Assembly: GCA_026393035.1 (NCBI GenBank) | Contig: JAPLAY010000057.1 | Coordinates: 1-38,090 of the forward strand | Direction: 5' to 3' | DNA: 38,090 nt | Source: Actinomycetota bacterium | GTDB taxonomy: Bacteria > Actinomycetota > Actinomycetes > Nanopelagicales > Nanopelagicaceae | In this document: in pieces, positions 26,473-35,900 of the stretch | Numbering within the stretch: the first letter of the stretch is position 1 | Layout: each line of letters opens with the position of its first letter | Position numbers and translations under genes: made by a program | The notes under the pieces: model-generated | What the model saw: the letters and a program-made list of their open reading frames with translations, nothing else | The model's database searches: none | Told to the model about the DNA's origin: nothing

Positions 26473-26654
26473 CGAGTAACTTTTCCAGCCTTAAGGCATG
26501 AAGCACAAACGTTTTGACGCTTTGGAGTTCCGCCAACAAGAGTGCGAACGCGTTGGATATTTGGATTCCAGCGACGACGGGTCTTGCGCATTGAGTGGGA
26601 GACCTTATTGCCGAAGCTAGGACCCTTGCCGCAGATATCGCAGTTTGAGGACAC
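26469..26654 (-). CDS. rpmB: 50S ribosomal protein L28
   Basis: Large-subunit ribosomal protein. From GTG 26654 it has 61 residues: a [17 protein letters not shown] zinc-type N-terminus, [14 protein letters not shown], and a second C-x2-C in [12 protein letters not shown], so this is the zinc-binding (C+) form. GGGAG lies eight bases before the GTG on the minus strand; an ATG seven codons upstream gives an unrelated extension. It is transcribed divergently from recG, as in other actinobacteria, and converges with acdS so closely that the two stop codons share bases (26469-26472). Confidence 0.95.
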   Translation of the reverse strand: MSSNCDICGKGPSFGNKVSHSMRKTRRRWNPNIQRVRTLVGGTPKRQNVCASCLKAGKVTR

Positions 26655-26707
26655 GGTGTTACTCCCTTGAATCAAGTTAAATTACGGGTTTCGCAATAAG
26701 TCTCAAA

Positions 26708-26740
26708 GATTACCCCGTCTACACGGGGATTGGCTAATCC
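26708..26740. promoter_or_regulatory. Hairpins in the rpmB-recG intergenic region
   Basis: CCCCGT (26713-26718), loop CTAC, ACGGGG (26723-26728) is a perfect six-pair hairpin, flanked by GATTA (26708-26712) and TAATC (26735-26739). A second hairpin, GGATT (26727-26731), loop GGCT, AATCC (26736-26740), shares two bases with it, so they exclude each other. It lies 19 bases before recG. It could be an operator or a leader structure; no direct evidence separates these. Confidence 0.35.
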
Positions 26741-26758
26741 GCGCGAGAAGATAGGGCA

Positions 26759-28984
26759 ATGGCAACCTCCCTTCTACTCACAGATCGCCTCAAAGGCGTA
26801 ATCGGCGACCGCACCGCCGATGCCTTGGCGAAATCTTTTGGGATGTCCACGGTTGAAGACCTACTTCGCCACTACCCACGTCGATATGTAGTTCGAGGCG
26901 AATTCTCGGATATCGCAGAATTGCTTGAAGGCGATGAAGTAACAGTTTTGGCTGAAATTGCCGCGGTAAAAACTCGTCGCGCAAATGGTCGCAATATTTT
27001 AGAGGTCAATGTCACTGATGGCAGCGCAGTTATGTCGTTAACTTTCTTCAATCAACCGTGGCGCGAGAAAGAGCTAAAAGTCGGCAAGACCGGAATGTTC
27101 GCTGGCAAAGTTGGATCATTCAATGGCAAACGCCAACTCTCACATCCAGATTATCAATTGATTCCAGATGGCGATGATGTCGATTCCGCGCTCGCAGGTT
27201 TTGCCGGAAAATTCTTACCGGTTTATCCCGCTGGCGGAAAGATGCCATCTTGGAAAATTTCTCAATGTCTTGAGATAGTTTTAGATTCGTTAGGTGAAAT
27301 TGAAGATTATCTTCCGGAAAGTGTCAGAAATGAGTTTGGCTATCCAGATTTAAAACAAGCGTTAGTTTCAATTCACAAACCAGAATCGTTAGAAGCGGCG
27401 GAACTTGCACGCTTGCGCCTGACTTTTGATGAAGCAATTTTGTTGCAATTACTCTTGGCACAGCGCCGCGCTGAATTGAAAGAATTGGACGCAACACCTA
27501 GAAAAATTAAGACCGATGGCCTGGTGAGCGTATTTGAGGCGAAGTTACCTTTTAAATATACCGACGGCCAACTCGAAGTTAATAAGGAAATTGCGGAAGA
27601 TATGCAGCAACCACATCCGATGCATCGCTTACTTCAAGGTGAAGTTGGTTCGGGAAAAACAGTTGTTGCACTTCGCGCCATGCTCTCAGTTATTGAATCT
27701 GGCGGCCAAGCCGCACTCCTTGCACCGACTGAAGTATTAGCGGGTCAACACTTTAAAACTATTTCTAAATTGCTTGGTGATTTAGCGCTGGCCGGCACGC
27801 TTCAGGGAAGTGGTGAAGGAACCCAGTTGGCGCTGCTTACTGGATCACTTAGCGCACCAGCAAAACGTGAAGCTCTCGGAAAGATTAAAAGTGGAGAGGC
27901 CGGAATTGTTATTGGAACTCATGCGCTAATTAGCGAAGGTGTTGAATTTGATGACCTTGCCCTTGTTGTAGTCGATGAACAACATAGATTCGGTGTAGAA
28001 CAACGCGATGCACTGCGCATGAAAGCTGCGAAGCCGCCTCATGTCTTAGTTATGACGGCGACGCCGATTCCACGAACTGTTGCCATGACAATCTTTGGCG
28101 ATTTGGATGTATCAACTTTGCGCCAATTACCAAGTGGCCGTATTCCAATTCAAACTCATGTTATTCCAGTGTTGGAGAAGCCACATTATCTGGAACGCGC
28201 ATGGGAGAGAGTGAAAGAAGAAATTGCTAAGGGTCATCAGGCTTACATAGTTGCACCTCGGATTAGCGCTGGCGAAGAGGATGAAACCAAAGCGAAGATT
28301 TCACAAGCAGATATCGAAATGGCAAAGTTAATGGGCGATGAAATTTCTAGCGAAGAGATTGCTGGAACTAAAGATATGGCAAGCGTTGAAGAGTTGGCTC
28401 CGAAGTTGGCTACTGGTGCGCTAAAAGGCGTAAAACTAGCCCCACTACATGGGCGACAAAGTTCTGAGTTGAAAGATGAAACTATGGCTGCTTTTGCTAG
28501 TGGCGCACTCGATGTTCTAGTTGCAACAACTGTTATTGAAGTTGGTGTGGATGTTCCAAATGCATCTGTGATGGTAATTATGGATGCCGATCGATTTGGT
28601 GTGTCACAACTACATCAGCTGCGAGGTCGCGTTGGTCGTGGAACAATACCCGGCCTTTGCTTATTGGTCTCAGGTTCGAGTGAAGAATCACCAGCAATGG
28701 CTCGTTTAACTGCAGTTGCCGGAACGCTAGATGGCTTCGAGCTTTCAAGAATTGATTTAGATCAACGGCGTGAAGGAGATGTACTTGGACGTGCGCAATC
28801 AGGAACGAAATCTCATCTGCGTTTACTTAGAGTTCTACGCGATGAAGAGTTAATAGAACAAGCCAGAAGAGTTGCAACTGATTTGATATCAACGGACCCA
28901 AAACTTGCGAAATATTCAGTTTTAGCTGCGCAAGTTAATCTTTTGCGCGAGGAAGAACGTTCGACTTTCTTAGATAAGGGGTAG
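26759..28984 (+). CDS. recG: ATP-dependent DNA helicase RecG
   Basis: Remodels stalled forks and branched DNA during repair. The 741-residue protein has an N-terminal OB-fold wedge domain (about residues 45-150, with VRGEFSDIAELLEGDEVTVLAEI), Walker A in LLQGEVGSGKTVVAL (about 295), the DEQHRFG box (about 404-410), MTATPIPRT, and the second helicase lobe with HGRQSSELKDETMAAF, VATTVIEVGVDVPNA, LHQLRGRVGRG and the TRG-like C-terminus. ATG 26759. In mycobacteria a DAK-type gene often lies between rpmB and recG; it is absent here. rsmD follows 17 bases later. Confidence 0.97.
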   Translation: MATSLLLTDRLKGVIGDRTADALAKSFGMSTVEDLLRHYPRRYVVRGEFSDIAELLEGDEVTVLAEIAAVKTRRANGRNILEVNVTDGSAVMSLTFFNQPWREKELKVGKTGMFAGKVGSFNGKRQLSHPDYQLIPDGDDVDSALAGFAGKFLPVYPAGGKMPSWKISQCLEIVLDSLGEIEDYLPESVRNEFGYPDLKQALVSIHKPESLEAAELARLRLTFDEAILLQLLLAQRRAELKELDATPRKIKTDGLVSVFEAKLPFKYTDGQLEVNKEIAEDMQQPHPMHRLLQGEVGSGKTVVALRAMLSVIESGGQAALLAPTEVLAGQHFKTISKLLGDLALAGTLQGSGEGTQLALLTGSLSAPAKREALGKIKSGEAGIVIGTHALISEGVEFDDLALVVVDEQHRFGVEQRDALRMKAAKPPHVLVMTATPIPRTVAMTIFGDLDVSTLRQLPSGRIPIQTHVIPVLEKPHYLERAWERVKEEIAKGHQAYIVAPRISAGEEDETKAKISQADIEMAKLMGDEISSEEIAGTKDMASVEELAPKLATGALKGVKLAPLHGRQSSELKDETMAAFASGALDVLVATTVIEVGVDVPNASVMVIMDADRFGVSQLHQLRGRVGRGTIPGLCLLVSGSSEESPAMARLTAVAGTLDGFELSRIDLDQRREGDVLGRAQSGTKSHLRLLRVLRDEELIEQARRVATDLISTDPKLAKYSVLAAQVNLLREEERSTFLDKG

Positions 28985-29001
28985 CGCGTTACGGTTTGCC
29001 C

Positions 29002-29577
29002 ATGAGAATTATCGCGGGAAGCAGTAAAGGCAAAACTTTATTCTCGCCCACTGAAAAAACTCGGCCTACCTCAGATCGCGCTAGAGAAGGACTTTTCTCA
29101 TCGTTAGAATCGGAATTTGGGTCGATGCAGGAGTTAAATTTCCTAGATTTGTATTCTGGCTCCGGAGCTGTTGGAGTCGAAGCGCTTTCTCGTGGCGCTA
29201 CAAATGTTTATTCGGTTGAAGATCACTCACCAACTGCTGGTATAGCAACCAAGAATTTTGAGTTGGTTAATAACACTTCTGGAAAATTCCAAGTTATTTC
29301 AACCACAGCCGAAAGATTTGTTGGCTCTGCCCACCAAGTTTCATTTGACATTATTTTCATGGATCCGCCATACGATGTAACGAATGATGTAATTGAGAAA
29401 TTATTAGTGGATATACATTCAAATAATTTACTGAAGCGCAATGGAATTGTTGCTATCGAGCGCGAAACGAAGAAGACACCATTTGCCTGGCCCCAACCAT
29501 TTATCGCCGAGAAAGTCCGTTCATACGGGCAGGGAAGTATCTTCTACGGCGGTTATTCTGCTAGCGTTTTGCCGTGA
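29002..29577 (+). CDS. rsmD: 16S rRNA (guanine-966-N2)-methyltransferase
   Basis: SAM-dependent rRNA methyltransferase acting on G966. Features: MRIIAGSSKGKTLFSP at the N-terminus, RPTSDRAREGLFSSL, the SAM-binding FLDLYSGSGAVGVEALSRGA, and the catalytic MDPPYD. The 191-residue length is normal. ATG 29002 is preferred over TTG 28996, which would add two residues. It overlaps coaD by four bases (GTGA), the same pairing found in many bacteria. Confidence 0.96.
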   Translation: MRIIAGSSKGKTLFSPTEKTRPTSDRAREGLFSSLESEFGSMQELNFLDLYSGSGAVGVEALSRGATNVYSVEDHSPTAGIATKNFELVNNTSGKFQVISTTAERFVGSAHQVSFDIIFMDPPYDVTNDVIEKLLVDIHSNNLLKRNGIVAIERETKKTPFAWPQPFIAEKVRSYGQGSIFYGGYSASVLP

Positions 29578-30053
29578 AACGCGTCGTATGTCCTGGGTCT
29601 TTTGATCCCATCACCTTTGGGCACCTAGATATCATCGAGCGCGCTAGTTCAATTTTCGATGAAGTTGTAATCGCTGTAATGGTTAACCAGGTTAAGAAAA
29701 CACTTTTTACCGTTGAAGAGCGCATGGCAATGACAGAAGAAGTAACTGCTAAATATCCAAATGTTAAAGTAGATTCTTGGTCCGGACTTTTAGTTGATTA
29801 CTGTAAGAAAAACGATATTTCAATAATTTTAAAGGGCCTACGCGCGGTCACAGACTTTGACTACGAACTTCAGATGTCGCAGGTGAATTTACAACTGCAA
29901 GGTGTTGAAACACTTTTCCTTTCTACCGCCCCGGCTCACTCATTCCTTTCATCTTCATTGGTTAAAGAGATTGCTAGCTATGGCGGGGATGTATCAAGTT
30001 ATATCCCAGCACCACTTTTAGCGCGATTGAAAGATCGCTTGGCTGGAAATTAA
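29574..30053 (+). CDS. coaD: Phosphopantetheine adenylyltransferase
   Basis: Penultimate enzyme of coenzyme A synthesis, joining 4'-phosphopantetheine and ATP to make dephospho-CoA. The 159-residue protein starts VCPGSFDPITFGHLDIIERA with the (T/H)-x-G-H nucleotidyltransferase motif TFGH, then VAVMVNQ-like strand (VIAVMVNQVKKTLF), KGLRAVTDFDYELQMSQVN, and SFLSSSLVKEIASYGGDVS near the end. GTG 29574 overlaps the rsmD stop, so translation is coupled. The SepIVA-like gene starts 11 bases later with AAAGGAG before it. Confidence 0.97.
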   Translation: MKRVVCPGSFDPITFGHLDIIERASSIFDEVVIAVMVNQVKKTLFTVEERMAMTEEVTAKYPNVKVDSWSGLLVDYCKKNDISIILKGLRAVTDFDYELQMSQVNLQLQGVETLFLSTAPAHSFLSSSLVKEIASYGGDVSSYIPAPLLARLKDRLAGN

Positions 30054-30064
30054 AGGAGAGATCA

Positions 30065-30547
30065 ATGGAAGTTGTTGAACGAATTGAGACCGCAATTGCG
30101 ATGGTTGAAGAGGCAAGAGGCGTTCCACTTTCCGCAAGCTGTGTTCTCCATCGTGGAGAAATGCTTGAACTATTAGATAGCGCCCGTGCTGCATTTCCAT
30201 CTGACCTCGCACATGCCCAAAAATTATTAAGTGATCAAGATGCGGTTATCGAAGAAGCACGAGTTGCTGCTGATCAAATAATTGCCCATGCTCGCGAAGA
30301 GGTTGAGTCAATGATTTCGCAGACTGAAATTGTTGCCGCCGCTAAGAAAGAGGCGCGTAAAATTTTAGATGAAGTTGCAGATGAAGCTAAAGCTCAACAA
30401 GATGAAATTGATGCATATGTAGATTCTCGTCTTGCAACCCTTGAAGTAATACTTCATAAGACGATGGAGGTTGTTAATCGTGGTCGCGATCAACTCGCAG
30501 GAGTAGATGCTAAATCTGCACTCTCTGAGTTGGGCGATAAGAAATAA
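30065..30547 (+). CDS. SepIVA-like coiled-coil (DivIVA-related) cell-division protein
   Basis: A 160-residue acidic, helical protein without signal peptide or membrane segment. The N-terminus VERIETAIAMVEEARGVPLSAS and the following HRGEMLELLDSARAAFP match the conserved actinobacterial protein encoded before the DUF177 gene, whose mycobacterial member SepIVA regulates septation and envelope growth. Residues of about 55-135 look like a long coiled coil (ADQIIAHAREEVESMI, AAKKEARKILDEVADEAKAQQ), which explains why such proteins are sometimes labelled ATP synthase subunit b. It is shorter than the mycobacterial form, mainly at the C-terminus. Function in this organism is inferred from gene order and N-terminal similarity. 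Confidence 0.75.
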   Translation: MEVVERIETAIAMVEEARGVPLSASCVLHRGEMLELLDSARAAFPSDLAHAQKLLSDQDAVIEEARVAADQIIAHAREEVESMISQTEIVAAAKKEARKILDEVADEAKAQQDEIDAYVDSRLATLEVILHKTMEVVNRGRDQLAGVDAKSALSELGDKK

Positions 30548-30550
30548 TTA

Positions 30551-31168
30551 ATGAGCAAAAACCCCTTCCTCTTTAATACTCATGATCTGCCGCGCCGACC
30601 TGGCGAAATGCGGGAGTATGAATTAACAATTGATTCGCATGAAACCCTTGGCTTTGAAGTTCTTGCGATTGCCGCAGATGAACCAATTGATATCGATCTC
30701 CGTATTGAATCGGTAGCAGAGGGCGTTCTAGCAACCGCAACTGTTCGCACAGAAGCAAGTGGTGAATGCGGGCGTTGTTTAGACCCAGTTTTCTATGACG
30801 TCGATGAAACCTTTCAAGAACTTTATGAATATGTTGAAGATCCAAGACAGGCGCGGAAGAAAAACAAACCTGGTAAAGCTGGACATAAGCGGGCACAGAA
30901 GAGCGATGACGATGATTTAGATGAAGATTTAATTCGCCAGATGGATGGCGAATTAATCGATCTAGATGGCCCAATTCGTGATGCGATAATTTTGAACCTC
31001 CCAATTAATCCGCTCTGCGATGCAGATTGCCCTGGCCTCTGCCCAGATTGTGGAATTAAGTGGATCGAGCTTCCGGAAGAACACGAGCATGCCCCCGCCG
31101 ATATTCGCTGGGCCGGGCTGGAAAATTGGAATACCGGGAAGGGCGAGGCGGGTCCCGCAGGGGAGTAA
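30551..31168 (+). CDS. yceD: DUF177 (YceD) protein linked to rpmF
   Basis: Conserved protein linked in bacteria and plastids to 23S rRNA accumulation and nearly always encoded beside rpmF. The 205 residues include FNTHDLPRRPGEMREYEL at the N-terminus, ASGECGRCLDPV (C-x2-C), and a C-terminal cysteine cluster NPLCDADCPGLCPDCGIKW that probably binds zinc. A charged Lys-rich then Asp-rich insert lies at about 98-125. Start ATG 30551 is three bases after the upstream stop. The last 30 residues are Gly/Glu-rich and probably disordered. Confidence 0.9.
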   Translation: MSKNPFLFNTHDLPRRPGEMREYELTIDSHETLGFEVLAIAADEPIDIDLRIESVAEGVLATATVRTEASGECGRCLDPVFYDVDETFQELYEYVEDPRQARKKNKPGKAGHKRAQKSDDDDLDEDLIRQMDGELIDLDGPIRDAIILNLPINPLCDADCPGLCPDCGIKWIELPEEHEHAPADIRWAGLENWNTGKGEAGPAGE

Positions 31169-31195
31169 TCGCGGTTTTTGAATATCGCGGGGTTT

Positions 31196-31212
31196 GGGGG
31201 ATACTTACCCCC
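31196..31212 (+). repeat. G5/C5 hairpin and short direct repeat before rpmF
   Basis: GGGGG (31196-31200) and CCCCC (31208-31212) enclose a seven-base loop in the gap between the DUF177 gene and rpmF. Just upstream ATCGCGG occurs twice, 16 bases apart. No T run follows the hairpin, so a terminator is unlikely; a processing or regulatory role for L32 expression is possible. The rest of the 98-base gap is A/T-rich. Confidence 0.35.
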
Positions 31213-31266
31213 TTCGTAGAATTCATCTTTAAGTTATGAATTTATTAGTAAAAAGGGGTGCCTAAA

Positions 31267-31440
31267 GTGCCAGTACCAAAGCGAAAGATGTCTCGCTCTC
31301 GCACTCGTCATCGTCGTAGCGCATGGAAGACAACACCAGCAGCAATTGCTAATTGCGCGCAGTGCCAACAACCAAAGTTGCAACACACAGCTTGCCCAAC
31401 TTGCGGAACTTATAACTCACGCCAAGTAGTAGAGGTTTAA
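31267..31440 (+). CDS. rpmF: 50S ribosomal protein L32
   Basis: Small zinc-type large-subunit protein. From GTG 31267 it has 57 residues beginning [20 protein letters not shown], the standard L32 N-terminus, with two C-x2-C pairs (CAQC and CPTC). AAAAGGGG eight bases upstream supports this start; GTG 31258, which lies within that ribosome-binding sequence, would add three residues and is less likely. Two bases separate its stop from the proposed CTG start of rnc. Confidence 0.95.
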   Translation: MPVPKRKMSRSRTRHRRSAWKTTPAAIANCAQCQQPKLQHTACPTCGTYNSRQVVEV

Positions 31441-31441
31441 T

Positions 31442-32122
31442 CTGTACGATCGTTTAATTGCATCACTTGGGACTTCGGTTTCAAGTGAATTGCTTGAACT
31501 TGCACTTACGCATCGCTCATATGCCTACGAATTCGGTGGGCTTCCAACAAATGAACGCCTTGAATTTCTAGGCGACAGTGTTCTTGGTTTAGTTGTAACG
31601 CAAGAGCTTTATACAAAGTTTCCAGATTTAGATGAATCAAAACTCTCACCACTCCGTTCTGGCGTCGTAAACATGCGCGCGCTTGCACAGATAGCCCGAG
31701 ATTTAGATTTGGGTCAATATTTAAGAATCGGTAAAGGCGAAGAGACAACTGGTGGTCGCGATAAGAATTCAATCTTGGCTGATTCACTTGAAGCGCTAGT
31801 AGGGGCGATTTATCTTGATCTTGGATTTGCTCAAACTCAAGAGATTCTTCTTAAATGGTTTAGGCCAACAATCGAATCTGCGAATGCGCAAGGACTTGGT
31901 CTAGATGGAAAAACTGCGCTTCAAGAATTATGTGCCGCAAAAGGTCTCAGCGCTCCCGAGTATTTAATAACTGAATCTGGACCTGATCACGATAAAAGCT
32001 TTACCGCTGTTGCAGTTGTATCAAATGAAAAGTTTGATCTAGGCGAAGGTAAGTCAAAGCGCGAAGCCGAACAGGCAGCTGCAAAGTTGGCTTATGACAA
32101 ATTGAATGCCCGAACTTCCTGA
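31442..32122 (+). CDS. rnc: Ribonuclease III, apparently starting at CTG
   Basis: Double-strand-specific endoribonuclease that processes rRNA precursors. The catalytic signature [14 protein letters not shown] and the second acidic site [15 protein letters not shown] are intact; the dsRNA-binding domain fills about the last 75 residues ([32 protein letters not shown]). The frame opens at 31433 after a TAG and has no ATG, GTG or TTG until TTG 31490, which would remove the first helix ([16 protein letters not shown], in register with the N-terminus of other RNase III). CTG 31442 has AGAGG six bases upstream and gives a complete 226-residue protein, so I chose it; TTG 31490 is the fallback. It overlaps mutM by 17 bases. 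Confidence 0.93.
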   Translation: MYDRLIASLGTSVSSELLELALTHRSYAYEFGGLPTNERLEFLGDSVLGLVVTQELYTKFPDLDESKLSPLRSGVVNMRALAQIARDLDLGQYLRIGKGEETTGGRDKNSILADSLEALVGAIYLDLGFAQTQEILLKWFRPTIESANAQGLGLDGKTALQELCAAKGLSAPEYLITESGPDHDKSFTAVAVVSNEKFDLGEGKSKREAEQAAAKLAYDKLNARTS

Positions 32123-32948
32123 AGTTGAAACCGTTAGGCGTGGCTTAGCCGAAAATATTATTGGCAAAAAGTTTAAAGAGATAGAAGTTCTCCACTCAAG
32201 AGCTACCTCACCTAAATCGATTGCTCCCTTAAAGTCGCTCAAAGGTGCACGGATCAAGAGCGTCAATCGCCGCGGAAAATTCCTTTGGTTTGAATTAGAT
32301 CGCCCAGAAGTATTAGTTGGCCACCTTGGCATGAGCGGGCAATTCTTAATTCAGCCGAAAGCCGCGCTAGATGAGCGTCATTTAAGAGCCCGGTTTAACT
32401 TAGGGGGCAATGATTTACGATTTATAGATCAACGAACTTTTGGCTGGGTCGGAGTGGAAGAGCGCATCAATAATCGTCCTACTTGTGTTCAACATATCGC
32501 AGCCGATCCCTTTGATTCGGAATTTGATTTGCAAGAAACTATTTCCAGATTTCTAAAGAAAAAAACTGAGATAAAACGCGCGCTCTTGGATCAGAGCGTT
32601 ATGAGTGGTGTCGGAAACATTTATGCAGATGAAGCGTTGTGGCGAAGTAAAATGCATCCCGAAACTCGGACCGAAAAACTGGATACAAAACGAATTTCCC
32701 AATTAATTTCTAGCGCTACAGAAGTAATGTCGGAAGCTTTGGCTGTTGGTGGCACATCGTTTGATGACCTTTATATAAATGTAAATGGCGAAAGTGGATA
32801 TTTTGAAAGGTCCTTGGCGGTCTATGGCCAGGAAGGTGAAGGGTGTCCGCGCTGTGGCCGAGAAATAAGAAGGATCACTTTTACCAATAGATCTTCACAT
32901 TTTTGCCCAAAATGCCAGCCCACACCGCGTGCTAACGGAAATCGGTAA
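32106..32948 (+). CDS. mutM: Formamidopyrimidine-DNA glycosylase
   Basis: Base-excision repair enzyme that removes 8-oxoguanine and ring-opened purines and nicks the abasic site. The catalytic N-terminus [13 protein letters not shown] has the nucleophilic Pro2 and Glu3. The H2TH region contains [20 protein letters not shown], and the C-terminal zinc finger has C-x2-C pairs in GCPRCGREI and HFCPKCQ with the DNA-contacting arginine region between. The 280-residue length is normal. ATG 32106 is unambiguous since Pro2 must be exposed. rnc-mutM-smc order is standard; the acylphosphatase gene found between mutM and smc in mycobacteria is absent. Confidence 0.97.
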   Translation: MPELPEVETVRRGLAENIIGKKFKEIEVLHSRATSPKSIAPLKSLKGARIKSVNRRGKFLWFELDRPEVLVGHLGMSGQFLIQPKAALDERHLRARFNLGGNDLRFIDQRTFGWVGVEERINNRPTCVQHIAADPFDSEFDLQETISRFLKKKTEIKRALLDQSVMSGVGNIYADEALWRSKMHPETRTEKLDTKRISQLISSATEVMSEALAVGGTSFDDLYINVNGESGYFERSLAVYGQEGEGCPRCGREIRRITFTNRSSHFCPKCQPTPRANGNR

Positions 32949-32972
32949 GCCCTTTTCCGATAGGTTGCGCCT

Positions 32973-35900
32973 GTGTATTTAAAGAGCATGACCCTCAAAG
33001 GATTCAAGTCCTTTGCCTCCTCGACCTCGCTCAATTTCGAGCCAGGAATCACCTGCGTGGTTGGTCCTAACGGCTCTGGAAAATCAAACGTTGTCGATGC
33101 CCTCTCTTGGGTTATGGGTGAGCAAGGCGCAAAATCTTTGCGTGGCGGAAAGATGGAAGATGTTATTTTCGCCGGAACTTCAGGCCGTGCACCACTCGGA
33201 CGCGCTGAAGTATCAGTAACCATTGATAACACTGATGGCGTACTTCCAATTGATTTTACTGAAGTAACAATCTCCAGAATACTTTTTCGAAATGGCGCAA
33301 GTGAATACCAATTAAATGGTGAGACAACAAGACTTTTAGATATTCAAGAACTTTTAAGCGATTCTGGAATTGGCCGCGAGATGCACGTGATCGTTGGACA
33401 GGGTCAGCTTGATGCAATCTTGCTAGCAAACCCAGAAGAGCGTCGAGCATTTATCGAAGAAGCTGCCGGAGTTTTGAAGCACCGCAAACGCAAAGAGAAG
33501 GCGCTTCGCAAATTAGATTCGATGACTGCCAACCTGGCACGTATTCAAGATTTAACAGTTGAACTTAGACGTCAACTAAAACCACTTGGCAAACAGGCCG
33601 AAGTTGCAAGAAAAGCTTCGACCATTCAATCTGACGTTAGAGATTCCAGACTTCGCCTGCTCGCTGATGATCTACTCAAGCTCCGTTCAACGGTTGATGC
33701 GGAAGTTGCAGATGAATCAGCGCTGCGCGCAAGACGCGATGAAGTCGAGGCCTCACTTAATAAGGCGAGATTACGCGAAGAAGAGATTGATGCAACCACG
33801 CTAATTGAAAATCCACTTCTAGTTAAAGCACAAGAAAATTACTATCAACTAACTGCGCAACGTGAAAAATTCCGTGGTATTCAGAATCTTGCTTCAGAAC
33901 GCGCACGTTTCTTATCTGAAGAGGCCGATGAAGCTCGGGCAAGTGGTCGAGATCCAGAGAGCATGGATGCCGAAGCTACAGGTTTACGTATCGAAGAGAC
34001 CCAACTTCGAAATGAAGTTACAACCGCTGCGCAAAGCCTGACGAAATTATCTGAAGAACTTAAATCACTTGAAGCTAATTTAACAACAGAAGAGAACAGT
34101 GTTTCCGCAGCGCTACGAGCTATCGCAGATCAACGCGAAGGAACTGCGCGCCAAGAAGGTCATATCAATGGACTTAAATCTCGCATTGATGCAACTAATG
34201 CCGAAATTTCACGTTTAACTAAGAGTAAAGACGAAGCAAGTCGTCGACTTCAAAGTTTCCAAGAAGAGTTTGCACTTCTTGAAACTCAAATTGCTTCAGT
34301 CGATGCCAATGAACCTGGTCTGGATTCCGAGTTTGAATCCGCAAAGAGCGCGTTAGCAAATGCGCAAAGTGAATTAGATGCACTGCAAGATAAAGAGAGC
34401 GAAGCGCAACGAACACGATCTGGCCTTGAAGGAAGATTGCGTGCGCTACAAGAGAGTTTGGTTCATCGCGATGGTTCTGGTGTCGTTCTTTCAAGTGGAA
34501 CTAGAACTCGCGGCCGGTTATCTTCGCTAATAACTGTTACTCCAGGTTGGGAAGCGGCGGTGGCAGCAGCACTTGGACCACTTGCAGATTCAGTAGTTGT
34601 ATCAGATATTTCTTCAGCGGTTTCGGCGCTAACAATGTTAAAGCGAGAGAGCGCTGGACAATCTGAACTTCTGGTTGTCGATGGCGAGAATGGATTCACA
34701 TCTTCAAATCGAGCGGTACCAAATGGCTTCACCTCGCTGGCGAGCTTGGTTAGTTCAAAGGAAGTTTCAAGCGCAATCTCCTCACTGCTTTCAGGATTTG
34801 TGGCTGTTGAAGATTTAGCTGAAGCAGAGAGCGCGCTACGGGCCGATCCATCAGTTATTGCAATTACTCGAGATGGCGATGTTCTAAGCCGAATTCGAGT
34901 TCGCGGTGGTTCTAGCGCAAAGAACTCTGCGATTGAAATTTCAGCGTTAATTGAGAAGACCGAAAGTTCATTACAAGAAGTTACAAATAATTGTGATCGC
35001 ATTAAGTTCGATGTTGTGCGCGCTACTGAAACTTTGGCATCTCGAAAGAATATTTATGAACTCGCTCTTGGAAAACTAAATGAGTCTGATGCAAAAATGT
35101 CCGGCCTGGCTGAACAGATGGCAGTTGCAGGTCAGAATGTTAAGAGCGCTCAAGCTGAACTAGAACGAGTATTAGCAACGCTGGTTGAAGCTAACTCACA
35201 ACGCGAATCTGATGATGCAGATTTATCAGCAGCAATTTCCCAATTTGAATCACATCAAACACCTACTGACCCTGACTTAACTCACCTAGAAGATTTACGT
35301 TCTAGAGTTTCAGCATCTAGATCGAGTGAAGTTGAAGCGCGATTAAATCTTCGTACGCTAGAAGAGCGCGTAACAGCCCTTGCTGCTCGAGCATCTGCGT
35401 TAGAAGTTGCAGCACAAACTGAACGTGATTCAGCAACACGTGCGGTCAGCCGACGCGAACAACGTGGTGTTGCTGCACTTACTGCCCAAGGCGTTGCAGA
35501 TGCAGCATACGAAGCCTTAATTCAAATCGAATCATCAATCGCAAAAGCTTCGACAGAGCGCGAACGGTTAGAAATTTCAAGATCTGAACGCGAAAGTGAA
35601 ATTCTGGCCCTTCGAGTTAAGAGTCGTGAGTTAACAACTGAGTTAGATGCCCTTACATCAAGCGTTCATAGAGATGAAATTGCCCGTGCTGAACAACGAC
35701 TTCGCATCGAAGCGTTGGAATCAAAAGCGATCGAAGAACTTGGAGTAGATGTAACGACTCTGGTTAATGAGTATGGCCCAGCTAATGATGTGCCAACATT
35801 TGTTGAAGACAGTGAAGGCAACTTTGTTCCGGGAGATCTGATTCCTTATCGCCGAGATCAACAAGAGAAGCGGTTAGCCCAAGCCGAACGCTCATTGGTT

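Noticed and set aside
34463-35002. Minus-strand open frame of 179 codons inside smc
   Set aside because: It is antisense to a strongly conserved coding region, has Ser/Ala-biased composition typical of a reverse-strand shadow, and no recognisable domain.
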